Shown here piece by piece: positions 1 through 12,025 of a stretch of DNA of 64,000 nucleotides. The number at the start of each line of letters is the position of its first letter. The stretch's first letter is position 1. The position numbers were made by a program, and so were the translations under genes. The notes below the pieces were generated by a model that was not told where the DNA came from, did not search any database, and saw only the letters and a program-made list of their open reading frames with translations. Origin of the DNA: Hypericum androsaemum (lineage: Eukaryota; Streptophyta; Magnoliopsida; Malpighiales; Hypericaceae); NCBI GenBank assembly GCA_963995505.1, contig OZ023184.1, positions 11,486,308-11,550,307 on the forward strand. Direction: 5' to 3'.

Positions 1-416
1 GCCATCTTCAATAATGTAGAGAGTCATTCTGGATAAAATATGAAGAGGTATGGTGGTAGGGGATCTCTATGTTGGAGCCCTCGGCTTGGAGTGAAATATT
101 ATCCCATCTAGCCATTGACCTGTACAGCATAACAGACAGAGCAAATGCAGCATATAACCAAGTCCACAAGAGAGTATGAAACCCAAAGCAATCATCATAT
201 TACGAAGGAACCCAAAGCAATTATGGCATATGCCTTAGCCATGTCTAGCTTAAGGGCGCAATAACCACGATGCCCTATGGTCTTCGTCTTCAAGTAATGA
301 AATGCTTCGAAAGTGACTATAGAGTTATCAGAAATCAGCTTGCCTGGGACAAAAGCTCCCTGGCTCTCAACTCTACCTAAATTCACAAAGAAAGAGAGAA
401 AATAAAAAGTATACAA
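1..416 (-). pseudogene. LINE (L1-type) reverse transcriptase fragment
   Basis: Reading the minus strand from 416 downwards gives the start of a plant L1 reverse transcriptase: GAFVPGKLISDNSIV, then ALKLDMAKAYA, where families normally have a KAYDRVEW-like motif. Nearer the window edge another frame gives FTPSRGL followed by a DPLPPYLFIL-like stretch, the usual next RT block. Frames change and stops occur, so this is a dead fragment. It runs off the left edge, and no tail or target duplication is visible. Identification rests on recalled L1 RT motifs and is fairly secure at family level. Confidence 0.75.
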
Positions 417-742
417 AAATCATGAGGAAACTTGTATTGTATTATGGATTGGATGTTAAGTGAAAAATTATGGTATAGTTCACAAATGAGGGGTTGCCCC
501 CTTTATCTACACATTGTCAACCATACAAAGAGTTTCAGCGTATATGTCTTCTTGGAAGCATAGAGAAGAGTCAAGAAACAACCCCTTTGTCTTTTATGGA
601 ACCAAGTACCCATTTAGGCTAGAAATAGCGCCTCTTCGAGGAATGACTTGTTAGACTTTAATTTTTTCACGGCCTTGTCATATTGTGAATGAATATTTAT
701 AGGGCTGCATTGGGACTTCCTGTGCCTTGGATGCTCCGCCGA

Positions 743-1258
743 TTATAAAATTTGATGCATATATGTGCACTTGTTAAGGCTTGTGGTGGGGAGCACTTGC
801 TCCTTTGCCAATGCCTCCTTCAGTCCATCGGATGCCCCTTGGTGCTCCTCGTCCCACCTCCAAGCTTGATTCTTGTGGTTCACCTCTCGTTTAGGTAAAA
901 ACTTCTTCAATAGTTCTGTGGACATGACGTCCTTCACCTCGTCGAGGTCATCCATAATCTCTTTAGGAATCTCATGCTTGATGAAACTCAATAGTCGAAG
1001 TGAACATAGTCTCGCTTCTTCCACATCACATTTCTTCTTCTTTTGAATTAAGGCTGAGGGCTTTTGATCACTAGGGAAAGCCAAAGGCTCGATCAGGTGC
1101 ATAGAAAAGAAAGGAACCTGACAGCTTGGTGGGCTCTTTTCCATCTTTTTGCCCTTTTTGTCGTAAGCAATAGTTTGTGCAACACTCCATTCTTTGCTAA
1201 GCGATTGCGGGCGGTCCACCCATTGTTGCCACTCTCTACTTTGGCCATTTTAATCTAG
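743..1258 (-). pseudogene. Ty3-type polyprotein fragment (protease-RT linker)
   Basis: The open frame of 158 codons on the minus strand contains IPKEIMDDLDEVKDVM and LLKKFLPKREVNHK. These match the segment just before the RT core in plant Ty3 polyproteins, where the common form is an EF-KDVMP-ELP-KLPPRR-VDHKI pattern. The aspartyl protease is not recognisable upstream, and the RT core expected at lower coordinates is not intact. A LINE fragment lies at 1-416, so this end of the window is a pile-up of old elements. Treated as a degenerate fragment and not as a host gene, despite the length of the frame. Confidence 0.6.
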
Positions 1259-1331
1259 GCGACTCGGACTTCTGAAACTTGACCAAGGATTCATCCACAA
1301 CAATGTCAGTTGAGAGAAAAGGGAGGGGGGC

Positions 1332-1354
1332 GGGGGGGGGGGGGGGGGGGGGGG
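1332..1354 (+). repeat. 23-base G homopolymer
   Basis: A single C at 1331 is followed by 23 uninterrupted G, then TGGGTGGG. The surrounding 60 bases are also G-rich on this strand. The tract could form a G-quadruplex. Its exact length is likely to be unreliable in any assembly. Confidence 0.9.
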
Positions 1355-1689
1355 TGGGTGGGAACAGAGGAGGAAGGGGAGAAAGGAGACCAACGAATCT
1401 GGAAGCTTGGCCTTCAATTTTGCTTCAGAGATTCCTTTCTCGCTTCTTTAGATGATTGGGTTTTTGTTTACTAAATTGGAATTGTTGGAGTTGTAATTGG
1501 TGTTAATTACTGAGTTGGTATTGTTGATATTTTTGTGTGTTTAATTGATTTTCTTAGAGATGAAGGAGGGTTGAAGACGAGGGGGAAAAGAATATTTTTT
1601 TTCGAGAATGGTAGGTGAAGAGTGTGTTTATGAGTGGGGACTGTAACTTTTTTAAGGGGGTGGAGTAAAATTTAACAAGGAAATATATT

Positions 1690-1855
1690 TTGGTCATTTC
1701 AAGTGGAAGTTCACCGGAGAAAAAAGAATATTCCGGCTCTAGGAACTCGAGAGTCTATTATCATCAAAACTTAGGGACAGAACAATCATTTTCCAAAAGT
1801 CAGGGACCCTAGAGGGAAGGTGACCAAAGGTCAAAAACTTGTGAGTAATTTGCCC
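1690..1855 (-). mobile_element. Mutator-like terminal inverted repeat, single end
   Basis: Read on the minus strand from 1855, the sequence begins GGGCAAATTACTCACAAG, followed by a CCTTCCCTCTAGGGTCCCTG-like segment. This resembles the termini of the complete element at 10407-11422 (GGGCAAATTACGCTCACG, then CCCTCCCTCTCGGATCCC). Only one end is recognised; I found no partner end between 1 and 1690. It ends roughly 210 bp before the NUP93 ATG. Confidence 0.5.
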
Positions 1856-1859
1856 TAAA

Positions 1860-2066
1860 AAAAATTATGAGGAAAAAAAGAGAGATGGAAAAAGGAGAGG
1901 AAGAAAACATCCCATGCGCGGTTTTGAATGGGAACTTACTAAAGAAGGGGGAAAAAGATATTAAACCAAAATTAAAGCTAAAACCCTTGGCTTCTCCCTC
2001 TCCTCCTCCTGGGTCTAGGGCGAGACGAGGAAAGGCAGAGAAGAAAAAGAAAAAAAACCCTTAAGA
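1860..2066 (+). promoter_or_regulatory. NUP93 upstream region and probable 5' UTR
   Basis: This short interval lies between the transposon end at 1855 and the NUP93 start codon. It is purine-rich (GAGGAAAAAAAGAGAG) and then has a CT-rich stretch around 1989-2010. No convincing TATA box is visible, as is common for constitutively expressed plant genes. The transcription start cannot be placed from sequence. Confidence 0.35.
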
Positions 2067-5000
2067 ATGGCGAACGAACAAGTAATGGGTAACTTGAGCG
2101 ATTTGGTGCACTCCTCCACCAAGCTTCTAGAACAAGCTGCTCCTTCCGGTCACTTCCCTCCTCTCCAGGTTCTTCCCCTCCCCTCTTGCCTTTTTTTTTT
2201 CCTATTCCTCTTTTTTTTTTCAATTTTTTTTACTTCTTCCGGTTCCCAATTTCTTTATACGAGTACGAGGAAGCCAGCCGAAACGGGGAATCACTGGGGA
2301 TGTTAGGTTCTATGCTTGTTTTCGACCTTTTTTTTGGATTAAGGGTTTAATGTGAGGAGAATAACTGTCGGGATTGTCTGCTTCGGGTTTCTTTCGTTCC
2401 TGTCTCGTCATTGTTGGCTGCGATTTGAGCGGGAATGAAGAGAAGCCCTCCCTTGTTACTGGTTTGGGAGAATCACTCGGAACTTTTTTGTTTGTTTTGT
2501 GATGGTGTAGAGGAGCTTGGATCAGTTAGAAGCGCTGTCGAAGAAGCTAAAAGCCAAGACGCTGAGGAGCGAGGGCCCTTCGCAGTCTGTTGCTGCAACA
2601 AGGTTTTGCGTCGGATTCTCGGTTTTTCTTTCTCCTGTTTCTCAACCTTTATGGTTCCTTTCTCTTATTTTTTGTTTATCTCTGCTGAAAGCAAAGGAAG
2701 AGTTGAGTTTGTGAGATCTGTTTTTTTACTCTAGGATTTCTTCTGTGCTTGTCAAACCTGTACATGTCTCTTCTCAATCTATTTAGGCTTCTTGCCCGTG
2801 AAGGAATTAATGCCGAGCAGCTTGCAAGAGACCTCAAGTCCTTCGAATTGAAGGTATAGCGATTGAGGACCTGTCCAAACTGCTTCTGTGCTTGGCCGAT
2901 TCTTCCTGTATTGGTTTATCCAGTCTCCTCATATCATGTTGCAGTTTTTTTAAGTTTGTGACTGGATAAACACACCGAGGTGTTTGGTTTTCATTTAGAG
3001 AGATTGTTTCCCTTCCCTTCTCTTCCCTTTTCTGTTTCCTTCAATTAAAAAAATAACTATGGTTCTCTGTCCCATAGATTTGAAAAACTTTTGTACTTAT
3101 TGCTTGCTCTTCTCTCTTAACTTGAAGACAACCTTTGAGGATGTTTTCCCCGTTGAGGCAACTAGCATTGAGGAGTATCTGCAACAGGTATTTTGTTCCT
3201 CTTTGGTTTAACAACTGAAAAATGACTTGGATTTAGTTTTGCTTCCAATACTACTAAGCTTTCACCATTGTGCAACTTTTGGCTCTAGGTGCATGAGATG
3301 ACAATGGTGTCGGTTATCCAAGAAGCTCAAAAGGATAACCTGAAAAGTTTTAATGACTATATGATGAAAGTCTTACAGGTTAGTGTGTATCCGATTTTTA
3401 TTGGTTAGTTTCCTTGGGACGCAAGTGGTTTTTGGTAAGATTGATTAGGTGTCACTATCTTTTTTTTTCCCAAGAGATTGGGTGGTACTATTAAAACATG
3501 AAACTATGACGTCTTTGGAGTTCTCCAATCGTGCTATAAGAGGCTTGTAGGTGATTCCGGTGCACAATTTTCTGTATTTGAAATCCGATAAATGGGTAGT
3601 TCTGACATGCTGCAGGAGGATTGGCAAAAGGAGAAGCGTGATTTTCTTCAGAGCTTGAGCCGGATTTCAACATTGCCCCGTACTAATATCTCTGATTCAA
3701 GGATCAAGGGTACTCACACAGGTCAACCATTGCTGGCTTCCAGTCTTCATGCTTCTTCCAGCCCATCTGGAATGGAGATTGTTCCTTTGGCTGATAAGCC
3801 TATTCATGAGAAAAAAGCATTGGCATATGCAGAAGTTGTGAAGAATCTAAACCATGCAAGAGAGCATGGCCTACCTTTTAAAGTTAGTATTTGTCCTTTC
3901 CAGTCTATGCCTGTCATTAAGAACGTTTTAACCCTTCATAATAGGGGCGGTATCGTTTTACACACAACTGCATCTGCCTTCATATTAGGTCCGTGTCATA
4001 TCTATATCAAGTCTGTCTTTGCTGAATGGAAAACTTGAAGGCCTCCCCATCAACTCCAATTGGACGAATATCAAGATTCATTTTAAATTGATTAATCTAA
4101 ATTAACATAGACTTGCCGTTCGTAAGCATCCAAAATGCAATGAGTTTTTTTTTGAGCACTGTGCAGTAGTCTTCTCAGCCTGTAACTGACTTGAGTATCA
4201 GAGTAGTAGCCTGTCTTATACCCTTCTGTACCTGTGCTCAATATCAAAGGTCAATTTAAGCATTCCTCATCAAACTACTTTGCGATGCCCTTCGACTTAT
4301 GTGCACTTTTGTTGTGGAAGCTATAAAAGCAGAATATGATTTTATATATTTTTGTTACTATAGCCTGCCACTGCTTTCAAGGGCGTCTATGAAAGATTAG
4401 GCCTTCAAGCTTCTGCTGGAAAATCAGTTAACATGCAGAAAATATGGCATCTCATTCAGGTGAACTCTAACCACTTGTTTATCACACATATTTTGCTGAA
4501 TGAGTTTTCTCCAACTAAATCTGTGCTCCGTTATTATCCTCGTTAAAATTGTTGATCTTGGTGGAAATGACAGGCAATGGTGGCTGAGAATTCAACTGTA
4601 CAACCTATTATGTCAAGGAAAATGTCATTGGTTATTGGTGTAAGACACCATTTAGAGTGGGGTCATGAAAAATTTATTATCGATACAATACAGAGCAATC
4701 CTGCACAGGTACACAATTTCTCAAGCATGCTGTTTGCACTTAGAGAATGCTTTTAGAAATGAATATTGGCGTACTTTCTTTATGCTGCCACTGTTGTTTG
4801 CATTGAGCTATTTGTCCATGCTTAATCATGCATTTTCATCAAAAATGATTGAAGACGATTGTCTCTTCTTTTCTTAATCTCAGGCTTCTCTTGGTGGGGC
4901 TGTTGGAAATCTTCAAAAGATTCATGCATTTCTCAGGGTTTGTCTAATTCTTTTGAACCCGTGATTTATTCGACCATCCAGTTATTCTCTTGGTGATCTT

Positions 5001-7898
5001 GATTTTCTGATTCCCGTGTTGTGCTTTGTTTTGAGCAGATACGCCTAAGAGATTATGGAGTTCTAGATTTCGATGCATGTGATAATCTCAGACAGCCTCC
5101 CGTTGACACTACTTGGCAGCAGGTGAATGACATGATCTTTTGCATTAATTGAATTGACATGCTCTTTGAATTGATATAAATTTGCATTTGTCAGCTAGAA
5201 AAGCATTTGGCTTTTAGAGTAACCACTTATGGTTTTGAATTCCCCATTGTTTCATGCTTGACAGATATACTTTTGCTTGAGAACTGGGTATTATGATGAA
5301 GCAAGAACTGTTGCGCTCTCATCGCGTGCTTCACACCAATTTGCTCCTCTGGTACTTTATTCTATATGTTATCTTCAGCATTTTTTATATGATGACTGGA
5401 TTTGCTCACTGGGAAGTCAATTTGGCAGCTAACCGATTGGATTAGCAGCAGAGGTATGGTGTCAGCAGAGACTGCTGCTGCTGCATCCGAAGAATGCGAA
5501 AGAATGCTAAGACTGGGTGATCGCATGGGTCGTGCTTCCTATGATAAAAAAAGATTATTGCTATATGCCATGGTATCTGGTTCCCGCAGACATATTGACC
5601 GAATTCTAAGAGAATTACCAACACTTTTCAACACTATTGAAGACTTCTTGTGGTACAAGTTGGCAGCTGTGCGAGATGTTTCTGATGGGACGTCATCTTT
5701 GGTCTTTAATGAAGGCTCCTTTCCATACAGTTTGGAAGATTTGCAGTCTTACCTCAACAAATTTGAGCCCTCGTATTATACAAAGAATGGGAAGGATCCC
5801 CTGGTCTACCCGTACATGCTGCTTTTGAGCATCCAATTGCTACCAGCTGTTTTGTTTTTGTCAAAGGAAACTGCAGACGAAGGATATGATATTGATGCCG
5901 TTCACATATCTATTGTATTTGCTGACCGTGGAGTTCTTTCAGAAGGTGCTGGGAGTGGGCAAAAGTTGGGGGTGATGGATGCGTATGCAGAGGTATCTAG
6001 CTTAATTAGACAGTATGGTTCCACTTTTTTGCGGCAAGGTGTTCTACCGATGGCATTAGAATACTATGCACAAGCTGCAGCGGCTATAGGTGGCGGTGAA
6101 ATTTCGTGGACCAGAAGAGGTAATCTGGATCAACAGAGGCAAAGAAGCTTGATGCTGAAACAGCTTCTTACTGAGTTGCTGATACGGGATGGTGGAATTC
6201 ATCTTCTACTCGGCCCTCAAGGTGCTGGTGAAGAAGGTGAATTGGCTCGATTTTTTACTGATTATAATGCGAGACAACAGTTTCTCCTTGAGGCTGCTCG
6301 CCGATGTCAGGAATCTGGACTCTATGAAAAAGTAGGTTTTCTCCTTTCCTCTCTGGCTTAATTTGCTGAGTTTCTTGCATCGTTCTTGTTCATGAGGAAG
6401 TAGTGTCGAGTTATGCCACTAAACATCATGCTCTTGTATCTGAAGCATTGTTTACAATCTTCTTCATTTCTTTTACGTCTTCAGAGTCTGTGCTGATACA
6501 AGATGCAAATAGCACAAAACTTAATTTGGTTATTCGGCAACCTGTGGTTTTTTGAACTTCATCTCTACTGGCACTTAGACTTTGAGCTTTGAGCTGTCTC
6601 TCACTTGGTTTGTTCCCTATGCTATTCTACTTCAATAAAGCTTTGCAGAAGTTGCTATTTCATTCCATTTCCTTTTTGTCAGTGTGCACCTTGCAATGGT
6701 TATCTTTTCAGCACAAAATTCAATCAAAACAGAAAAAGATAAAAGAAATTTACGTCGTCACGACACGAGAGATACTATCCTTGTAAATGTCTGTCAAAGT
6801 TTTCATGCACGTGCATTCTGTAGAAAACATTCTAAGCAATATCTTATGCATATTGCAGCTAATTTTCTTGTTTTCGGTGCGGCAGTTGTCTGCTCTTCTT
6901 AATATTTCCCGCCCTTATAATCTGCTCTCTTTGTTTGCTTCAAACTGCAGTCTATAGAAATTCATAAAAGAGTTGGAGCTTTCTCTATGGCTCTTGAGAC
7001 AATCAATAAGTGCCTGTCTGAAGCAATATGTGCCCTCTTACGTGGTAGATTGGATGGTGAGAGCCGCACTGCTGGTCTCGTTCATTCTGGCAATGAGATT
7101 CTGGAGTCCTACAAGTATTCTCCCGAAGTCAGGTTAAGTGATACCTATATACATTTTTTTCTCTTCTGTGAAATCTGCAGTCATGCTTGGATTGGATACT
7201 TTATCTACAACATGCGCTATTTCTTTCTCATACTGAGCAACATTTGGCCATTTTTTCCAGTTTGCAAGAGAGAAATTTTGTTTTGGAGCAAGAAACCATT
7301 TTAAGACAGCTTGAGGCAGTATTATCCATTCACAAGCTCGCGAGACTTGGCAACTATCCAGATGCCTTGCGAGAAATTGCAAAACTCCCGTTTCTTCCTT
7401 TGGATCCACGAAAACCAGATGTTAATAGCAATGCAATTGAAAATTTAGCACCACATGTTCAAGCTTGTGTGCCAGATCTTCTGAAAGTTGCCTTAACTTG
7501 TCTGGACAATGTGGCAGATACTGATGGATCTCTTCGTACCATGAGGGCCAAGGTACATATATCTAATACCAGTTTTCAATTTCGTGAAGAAGTTTTAGAT
7601 TTTTTGGATGATTCTTTTCCATCCTCGTTATTCCGTGGAAGCAGAACGATTGCATGCATGCCTATATTTGGGTGCTACAACGTGTAACCTGTGTCAGAGC
7701 ATTTTATCCTCACCATAGACCTGAATTAGCTAGACTAAATAAGTTCCCCAGTGTTCCAGTTTAACGCGAAAATCTAAGTTATGATGGCTTTTTAAAGGAT
7801 CTTTCTCTTTGCTCTTGTAGATTGCACAATTCCTTGCTACCAATATGAGCAAGAACTGGCCTCGCGAGTTATACGAAAAGGTTGCTCGCAGTTTGTGA
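2067..7898 (+). CDS. NUP93: Nuclear pore complex protein NUP93 (Nic96 family), 15 exons
   Basis: Structural nucleoporin of the inner ring of the nuclear pore, a mostly alpha-helical scaffold protein at the nuclear envelope. Exons, each bounded by GT-AG introns with frame kept: 2067-2168, 2511-2602, 2787-2853, 3128-3187, 3289-3378, 3616-3882, 4364-4459, 4574-4708, 4884-4937, 5039-5122, 5265-5351, 5429-6331, 6951-7132, 7261-7552, 7821-7898 (TGA). The deduced protein is 862 aa, close to the plant family length. Diagnostic stretches are the N-terminal SDLVHSSTKLLEQAAPS, DWQKEKRDFLQSLSRISTLP, the large exon 12 (LTDWISSRGMVSAE to RRCQESGLYEK) and the C-terminal NWPRELYEKVARSL. The start is the first ATG (AAGAATGGCG) and matches the family N-terminus MAN. 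No stops or frameshifts were seen. Paralogue (A or B) not assigned. Confidence 0.96.
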
Positions 7899-8123
7899 AA
7901 ACAAGTGCATTGGCGCAGTTTGAGATGATGCTTATTGTACAGCTGGAGTTTTCGGATTTCAAACATGCCGTGTATGCGCGCAATCAAGGATTATGGAGTT
8001 GTGGCGATTCGAACATGAATGCTGTTTTGGCGACCTCTGCTTTGTTCACATGGATTCCCGTAGGCTATGTTCTGATTTTGATCTCTAAAAGATGAAACTT
8101 TTTTCAGCTGCTACTGATCATAA

Positions 8124-8239
8124 AGTTCGGTTAAGTGCATGAGACATGGTTGTAACCACTTGACTTCTTATGATGTATTTTAGTTCGGTTAAGTGCATGA
8201 GACATGGTTGTAACCACTTGACTTCTTATGATGTATTTT
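8124..8239 (+). repeat. Perfect 58-bp tandem duplication in the NUP93 3' flank
   Basis: The units 8124-8181 and 8182-8239 are identical over 58 bases, each starting AGTTCGGTTAAGTGCATGAG and ending in GATGTATTTT. They begin about 225 bp after the NUP93 stop codon, so they probably lie in or just past the 3' UTR. Confidence 0.93.
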
Positions 8240-9177
8240 CACTAGCCGCTTTATGAGCAATGTGTACCTGTAGAAAACCGAAGTTATCGGTTTTTCTGCA
8301 AAAGAGACTTTTTCTAGACCATTTCTCGCATTAGATTTGGTTATACCACTTGGTATCTAGATTGATTAATCCAAATTTGAATGGGATAAGATTTTTTGAA
8401 AAGTGACAACTTTTCTAACAAATAGTTAATTTTGTTACTACGTTCCTAAAGATTCGAATTTGTGATCCGGTGGAAAACTTCCTAGCCAATGATATTTCGT
8501 GTACCCTTTTGATTTTTTTACCATTGCATCAGTTAAATAACTTTGCGAATTGTTCAAAATACTTTCAGAAAACCAAAATTTAAAAATATGAAAATTTAAC
8601 AGGTAGTTTGTGCCTTTCCTATTCTAATATACTTGGATTCAAAACCTTGTCGGTGCATTGCTCTTGTAGCTACTTTCTAGCCCATCTAGATTACGGTTCT
8701 AGAACTCCGTCAACAACTAAAGTTATTTCTATTCGTCTCGGCTTTCCAATTTTGGTTCATATGCCCTCATCCAAGCTGCAAGCTAAAAGTTACAGTCATT
8801 GGAAGTTGGAACTCCGACATCCTTAAATTTTGTAGATCGAAATTAACCCCGGTTCGTTTGAGCCTAATCATGAAGCCTTTTGTAATTGCTCCTCTTCAAA
8901 TTCATCATCAATTATGTTTCAAAAAGTCCACACGAAGTCTCACAAGTTTCAATTTGACAAAAAAACGTCAACATTCACATACAAACACTGCTAAAGTGCA
9001 TTTGGCCTAGCGGGCACAAAGAATAAGGACGATTTGACAAAAGTCTACGGTTTAAATCTGGTAAGATGTAATTCTTAGTGTAAATAATCTACATTTACAA
9101 AAAAAAACATAGAAACACTACTGACATACAAAAGAATAGAAAGGCAAAAGTAATAAATACCAAAACAACTAAAATAC
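8240..9177. other. Intergenic, no gene recognised
   Basis: AT-rich sequence after NUP93 with only short frames on both strands. Nothing resembles a known coding motif or a complete repeat element. Confidence 0.5.
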
Positions 9178-9816
9178 CAAAGATTACTTCTATAAATGAT
9201 CTCCTTTAAAGTAATAACCTCTTTAAATTAATAAAAAAATTCCGGTCCCGAGTCGGGACCAGTGTAAAAATTTAATAACCTCTCTATCGTAATAACTAAT
9301 ACATTTTCAGAAAATATATTAGTGCAAAATCTCGGTCCTAATTTTCGCATAAAGTAATTTTTTGAATAATTACATATATTTTTATATACTTTACAAATTT
9401 GAAAAATATTTTAAGATGCTAGTTTGTGCTAAATTTACTTGTTTGATAACTATTACATCATTATTCATTTTTTGGATTGGCTTCAAATAGTTTTTTTTAT
9501 GTCGTCTTGTTGTAAAAATGATATTTCAATTGAGTGTAGCATTTGAATAACGTTATAAGCTGAGATTTTAGGTATCTCGTGACTAATTATTATTTCCTAT
9601 GAGATAATAATTATAATTGATATTAATATATTATTTTGGAGACTTAGATGTGGTCAAAGAAATAATTATAATTTATTTATAATATTTTGGTGACTTGAAT
9701 ATAAACAAAATAATTTTTTTAGTAAAAAAAATAAATCACCCTTATGTGATAACCTCTCTAAAGTGATAATTTTTTTGGTCTCAATAATATCATTTTAGAG
9801 AAGTTTTACTGTATAA
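9178..9816. mobile_element. Possible MITE or DNA-transposon remnant
   Basis: The right end reads TTTTAGAGAAGTTTTACTGTAT, and the block carries repeated AATAACCTCT/GATAACCTCTCTAAAGTGATAA phrases near both sides (9220-9290 and 9750-9770). This resembles a common plant MITE type whose ends read ACAGTAAAACCTCT. The left terminus is not clean and no target duplication was found, so boundaries are approximate. Confidence 0.35.
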
Positions 9817-10397
9817 AAAAAGGGTGGGATGGACATAATTCAAATTATCGTCACGACAAAAATTTACTTATAAAAAAAGAAAACAACTAAAATGACTATA
9901 TAAATGAGTTTACCACATTGACGAGCATCATCCTTTTAGGTTACTTCCTTGTTCTTTGAAGCATTTCCTGATTTCTAGCATTGCAGCGAAATGGTGATCG
10001 ACTGTTCGTTGGTTGTTACTAAAGTTCGAGATATTTTAGATACAACAATTATCAAAAAATTCAAAATGAGTATGTGTAGTTTTTTTCATAATTTTTGTAG
10101 CTCAATCCTTGGAACTCAAAAAATTATATGAATTTAAATAAAATCTCCATTAAGACACCTGAGCACCATCGCCCATGAAAATTTAAAATTTTTTAAATAC
10201 AAATTTGGCACCTGGAGCAAGCACAGGTGGAGGCACCTCCACTTTTTTCAACATTTAAGGGACGATAAATTGGTGCTTTAGTATTCGAATGGAAAAAAAT
10301 ATTGTTATAAGGTTCTAAGTGACGAGTTCAAAAAATTATGCAAAATCAACATTTTTCCATTTGGACATCCTAACATAAATTTATTGCAGCTCAGGGA

Positions 10398-11431
10398 TTT
10401 GATAAAGGGCAAATTACGCTCACGTCCCTGTGGTTTGGTTTCCCTCCCTCTCGGATCCCAAGGTTTCTAAAATACATGTTGTTGTACACTAACTTTGGTT
10501 TTAGATATTATCGGGTCATTGGCTAACGTCAGTACCCATTTTTTTGTCATAGAAATGACCTTTATACCCTTTAACAAATTAGTCAAAAAAATACAAAAAA
10601 TTTACCTTCTTCAACCTCTAAACACTATGAACACTAACCAAAAAATTTCCTTTTCACTCTCCGATTCCTTCAATTTCCCTTCCGAGTAAATATTGCCTCG
10701 GTCTCCAAATCGGTGTCTTCGCCTCGAGGAACCCAATTGAAAGGAATTGGTCGAGGACAGGTGAAGCCAAGTCCGTCGGAGACCCACGCTGAGGATAGGT
10801 GAACCCTACTGGGTTTTTTCTTTTCTGGGGAACAAGCCAGAAGCTAGAGGTCTTACGCCTCATAGGCTCTCCACCGACGCTGCTCTCTTCAACCTCGACA
10901 AGGAATTGGGTGCCAAGTCCGTCGGGGACCCACGCCAGTCATCAAAAACTGGTCAATTAGGTATGTGAGTGGACTCTGGTGAATTCAAATTGGACTATCT
11001 CCTCGGGAACTGGTGGGTCATTGTCCGAGGAGGTGTCGTCGTCCTCCATTGCTGGCTTCTGGTAGGTCAGTCATCATTCTCTAATGCTGTTGTCTACACC
11101 ACCGAGAACGAACATCCTATGCAAAACCAGGTGACAACCAGACTACGGTGGTTGGAGAATCGGGGTCAGTTTGAGCTCGTCATGGTGGGTCGATTGGTTC
11201 AACGAAAATGGGTTTATCGGCGTCTGCTGAAGGTTTTTCGGTGATGATTTTTTTTGTTAAAGGGTATAAAGTTCATTTCCATGACAAAAAAATGGTGCTG
11301 ACGTCAGGCATGGACCTGAGAGTATCTAAAACTAAAGTAGGGGGACAACAACATGTATTTCGAAAATCTAGGGACCCGAGAGGGAGAGAATCCTAACCAC
11401 AGGAATGTGAGCATAATTTCCCTTTGATAAA
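10398..11431. mobile_element. Mutator-like non-autonomous element with 9-bp target duplication
   Basis: The element proper is 10407-11422 (1016 bp). Its ends are inverted repeats of about 170 bp: 10407-10578 begins GGGCAAATTACGCTCACG, and the complement of 11422-11253 begins GGGAAATTATGCTCACAT. Both continue through TACATGTTGTTGT and end near TTTATACCCTTTAACAAA. The flanks carry an exact 9-bp duplication TTTGATAAA (10398-10406 and 11423-11431), the target size typical of Mutator-like elements. The interior is richer in GC than the flanks and has a 24-bp motif starting GCCAAGTCCGTCGG at 10766 and again at 10912. No transposase is visible, so it is non-autonomous. The interior may be captured host sequence. 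Confidence 0.85.
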
Positions 11432-11879
11432 ATGTAGAAAAAACATTTTTGCCACGTGACAGATCTGCAAGGGGTGTCTGATGATGGGAATGGAAACCAG
11501 AAGCACGACTGGGGTCTTCGTGGTCCAAGATAATGAAACCATTAGTAAAAGTAACGTAAGTATGAACATTTTTGGTAGTACCAGTGAACCAGATGGAAGC
11601 GGTGATGGAATCTGGGATGGAGGACTCGTAGTATCTCTAACGATCTGGCAAAAGCATCAGACCCCCTAACGTAATTCAAATGCAGGGTGTGTTCAAGGGG
11701 GAGCCCTTTTATCTATCAATGGAAAGATCTCTATGCGCGACGTGTCTCCCTTTTTAAATTTAAATTTATTTTTAGAAAAATATATGTAAGTTATCACCGC
11801 TAAAGCTCTCCACATACAAATAGTTTTTATAGTGAAGCTTTTTGATTGGGAGTGTCCTTAGCAAACTCAAGTGGACATT

Positions 11880-12025
11880 CTTGATGCAGACAGATTACGT
11901 GGATAGGCAACCACGAATCTGTTGATTCCATAAAATACCGAGAATAGATTATAGTCTCGATTCGTTGATTCTACGAATATCGAAAAGCTGTAGAGAATAA
12001 GAGGAAACGGGTTATAGTCTCGATT
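11880..12025. mobile_element. Fragment related to the Copia LTR at 13359-14907
   Basis: The block shares a long diverged match with 13365-13490: GTGGATAGGCAACCACGAATCTGTTGATTC-like sequence, then TATAGTCTCGAT and GATTCTACGAATAT. It corresponds to one end of the LTR only. It is probably a remnant of another copy of that family. Confidence 0.55.

Noticed and set aside
2435..2734. 99-codon frame within NUP93 intron 1 and exon 2
   Set aside because: The NUP93 exon 2 is read in another frame here (SLDQLEALSKKLKAKTLR). The long frame is a shadow.
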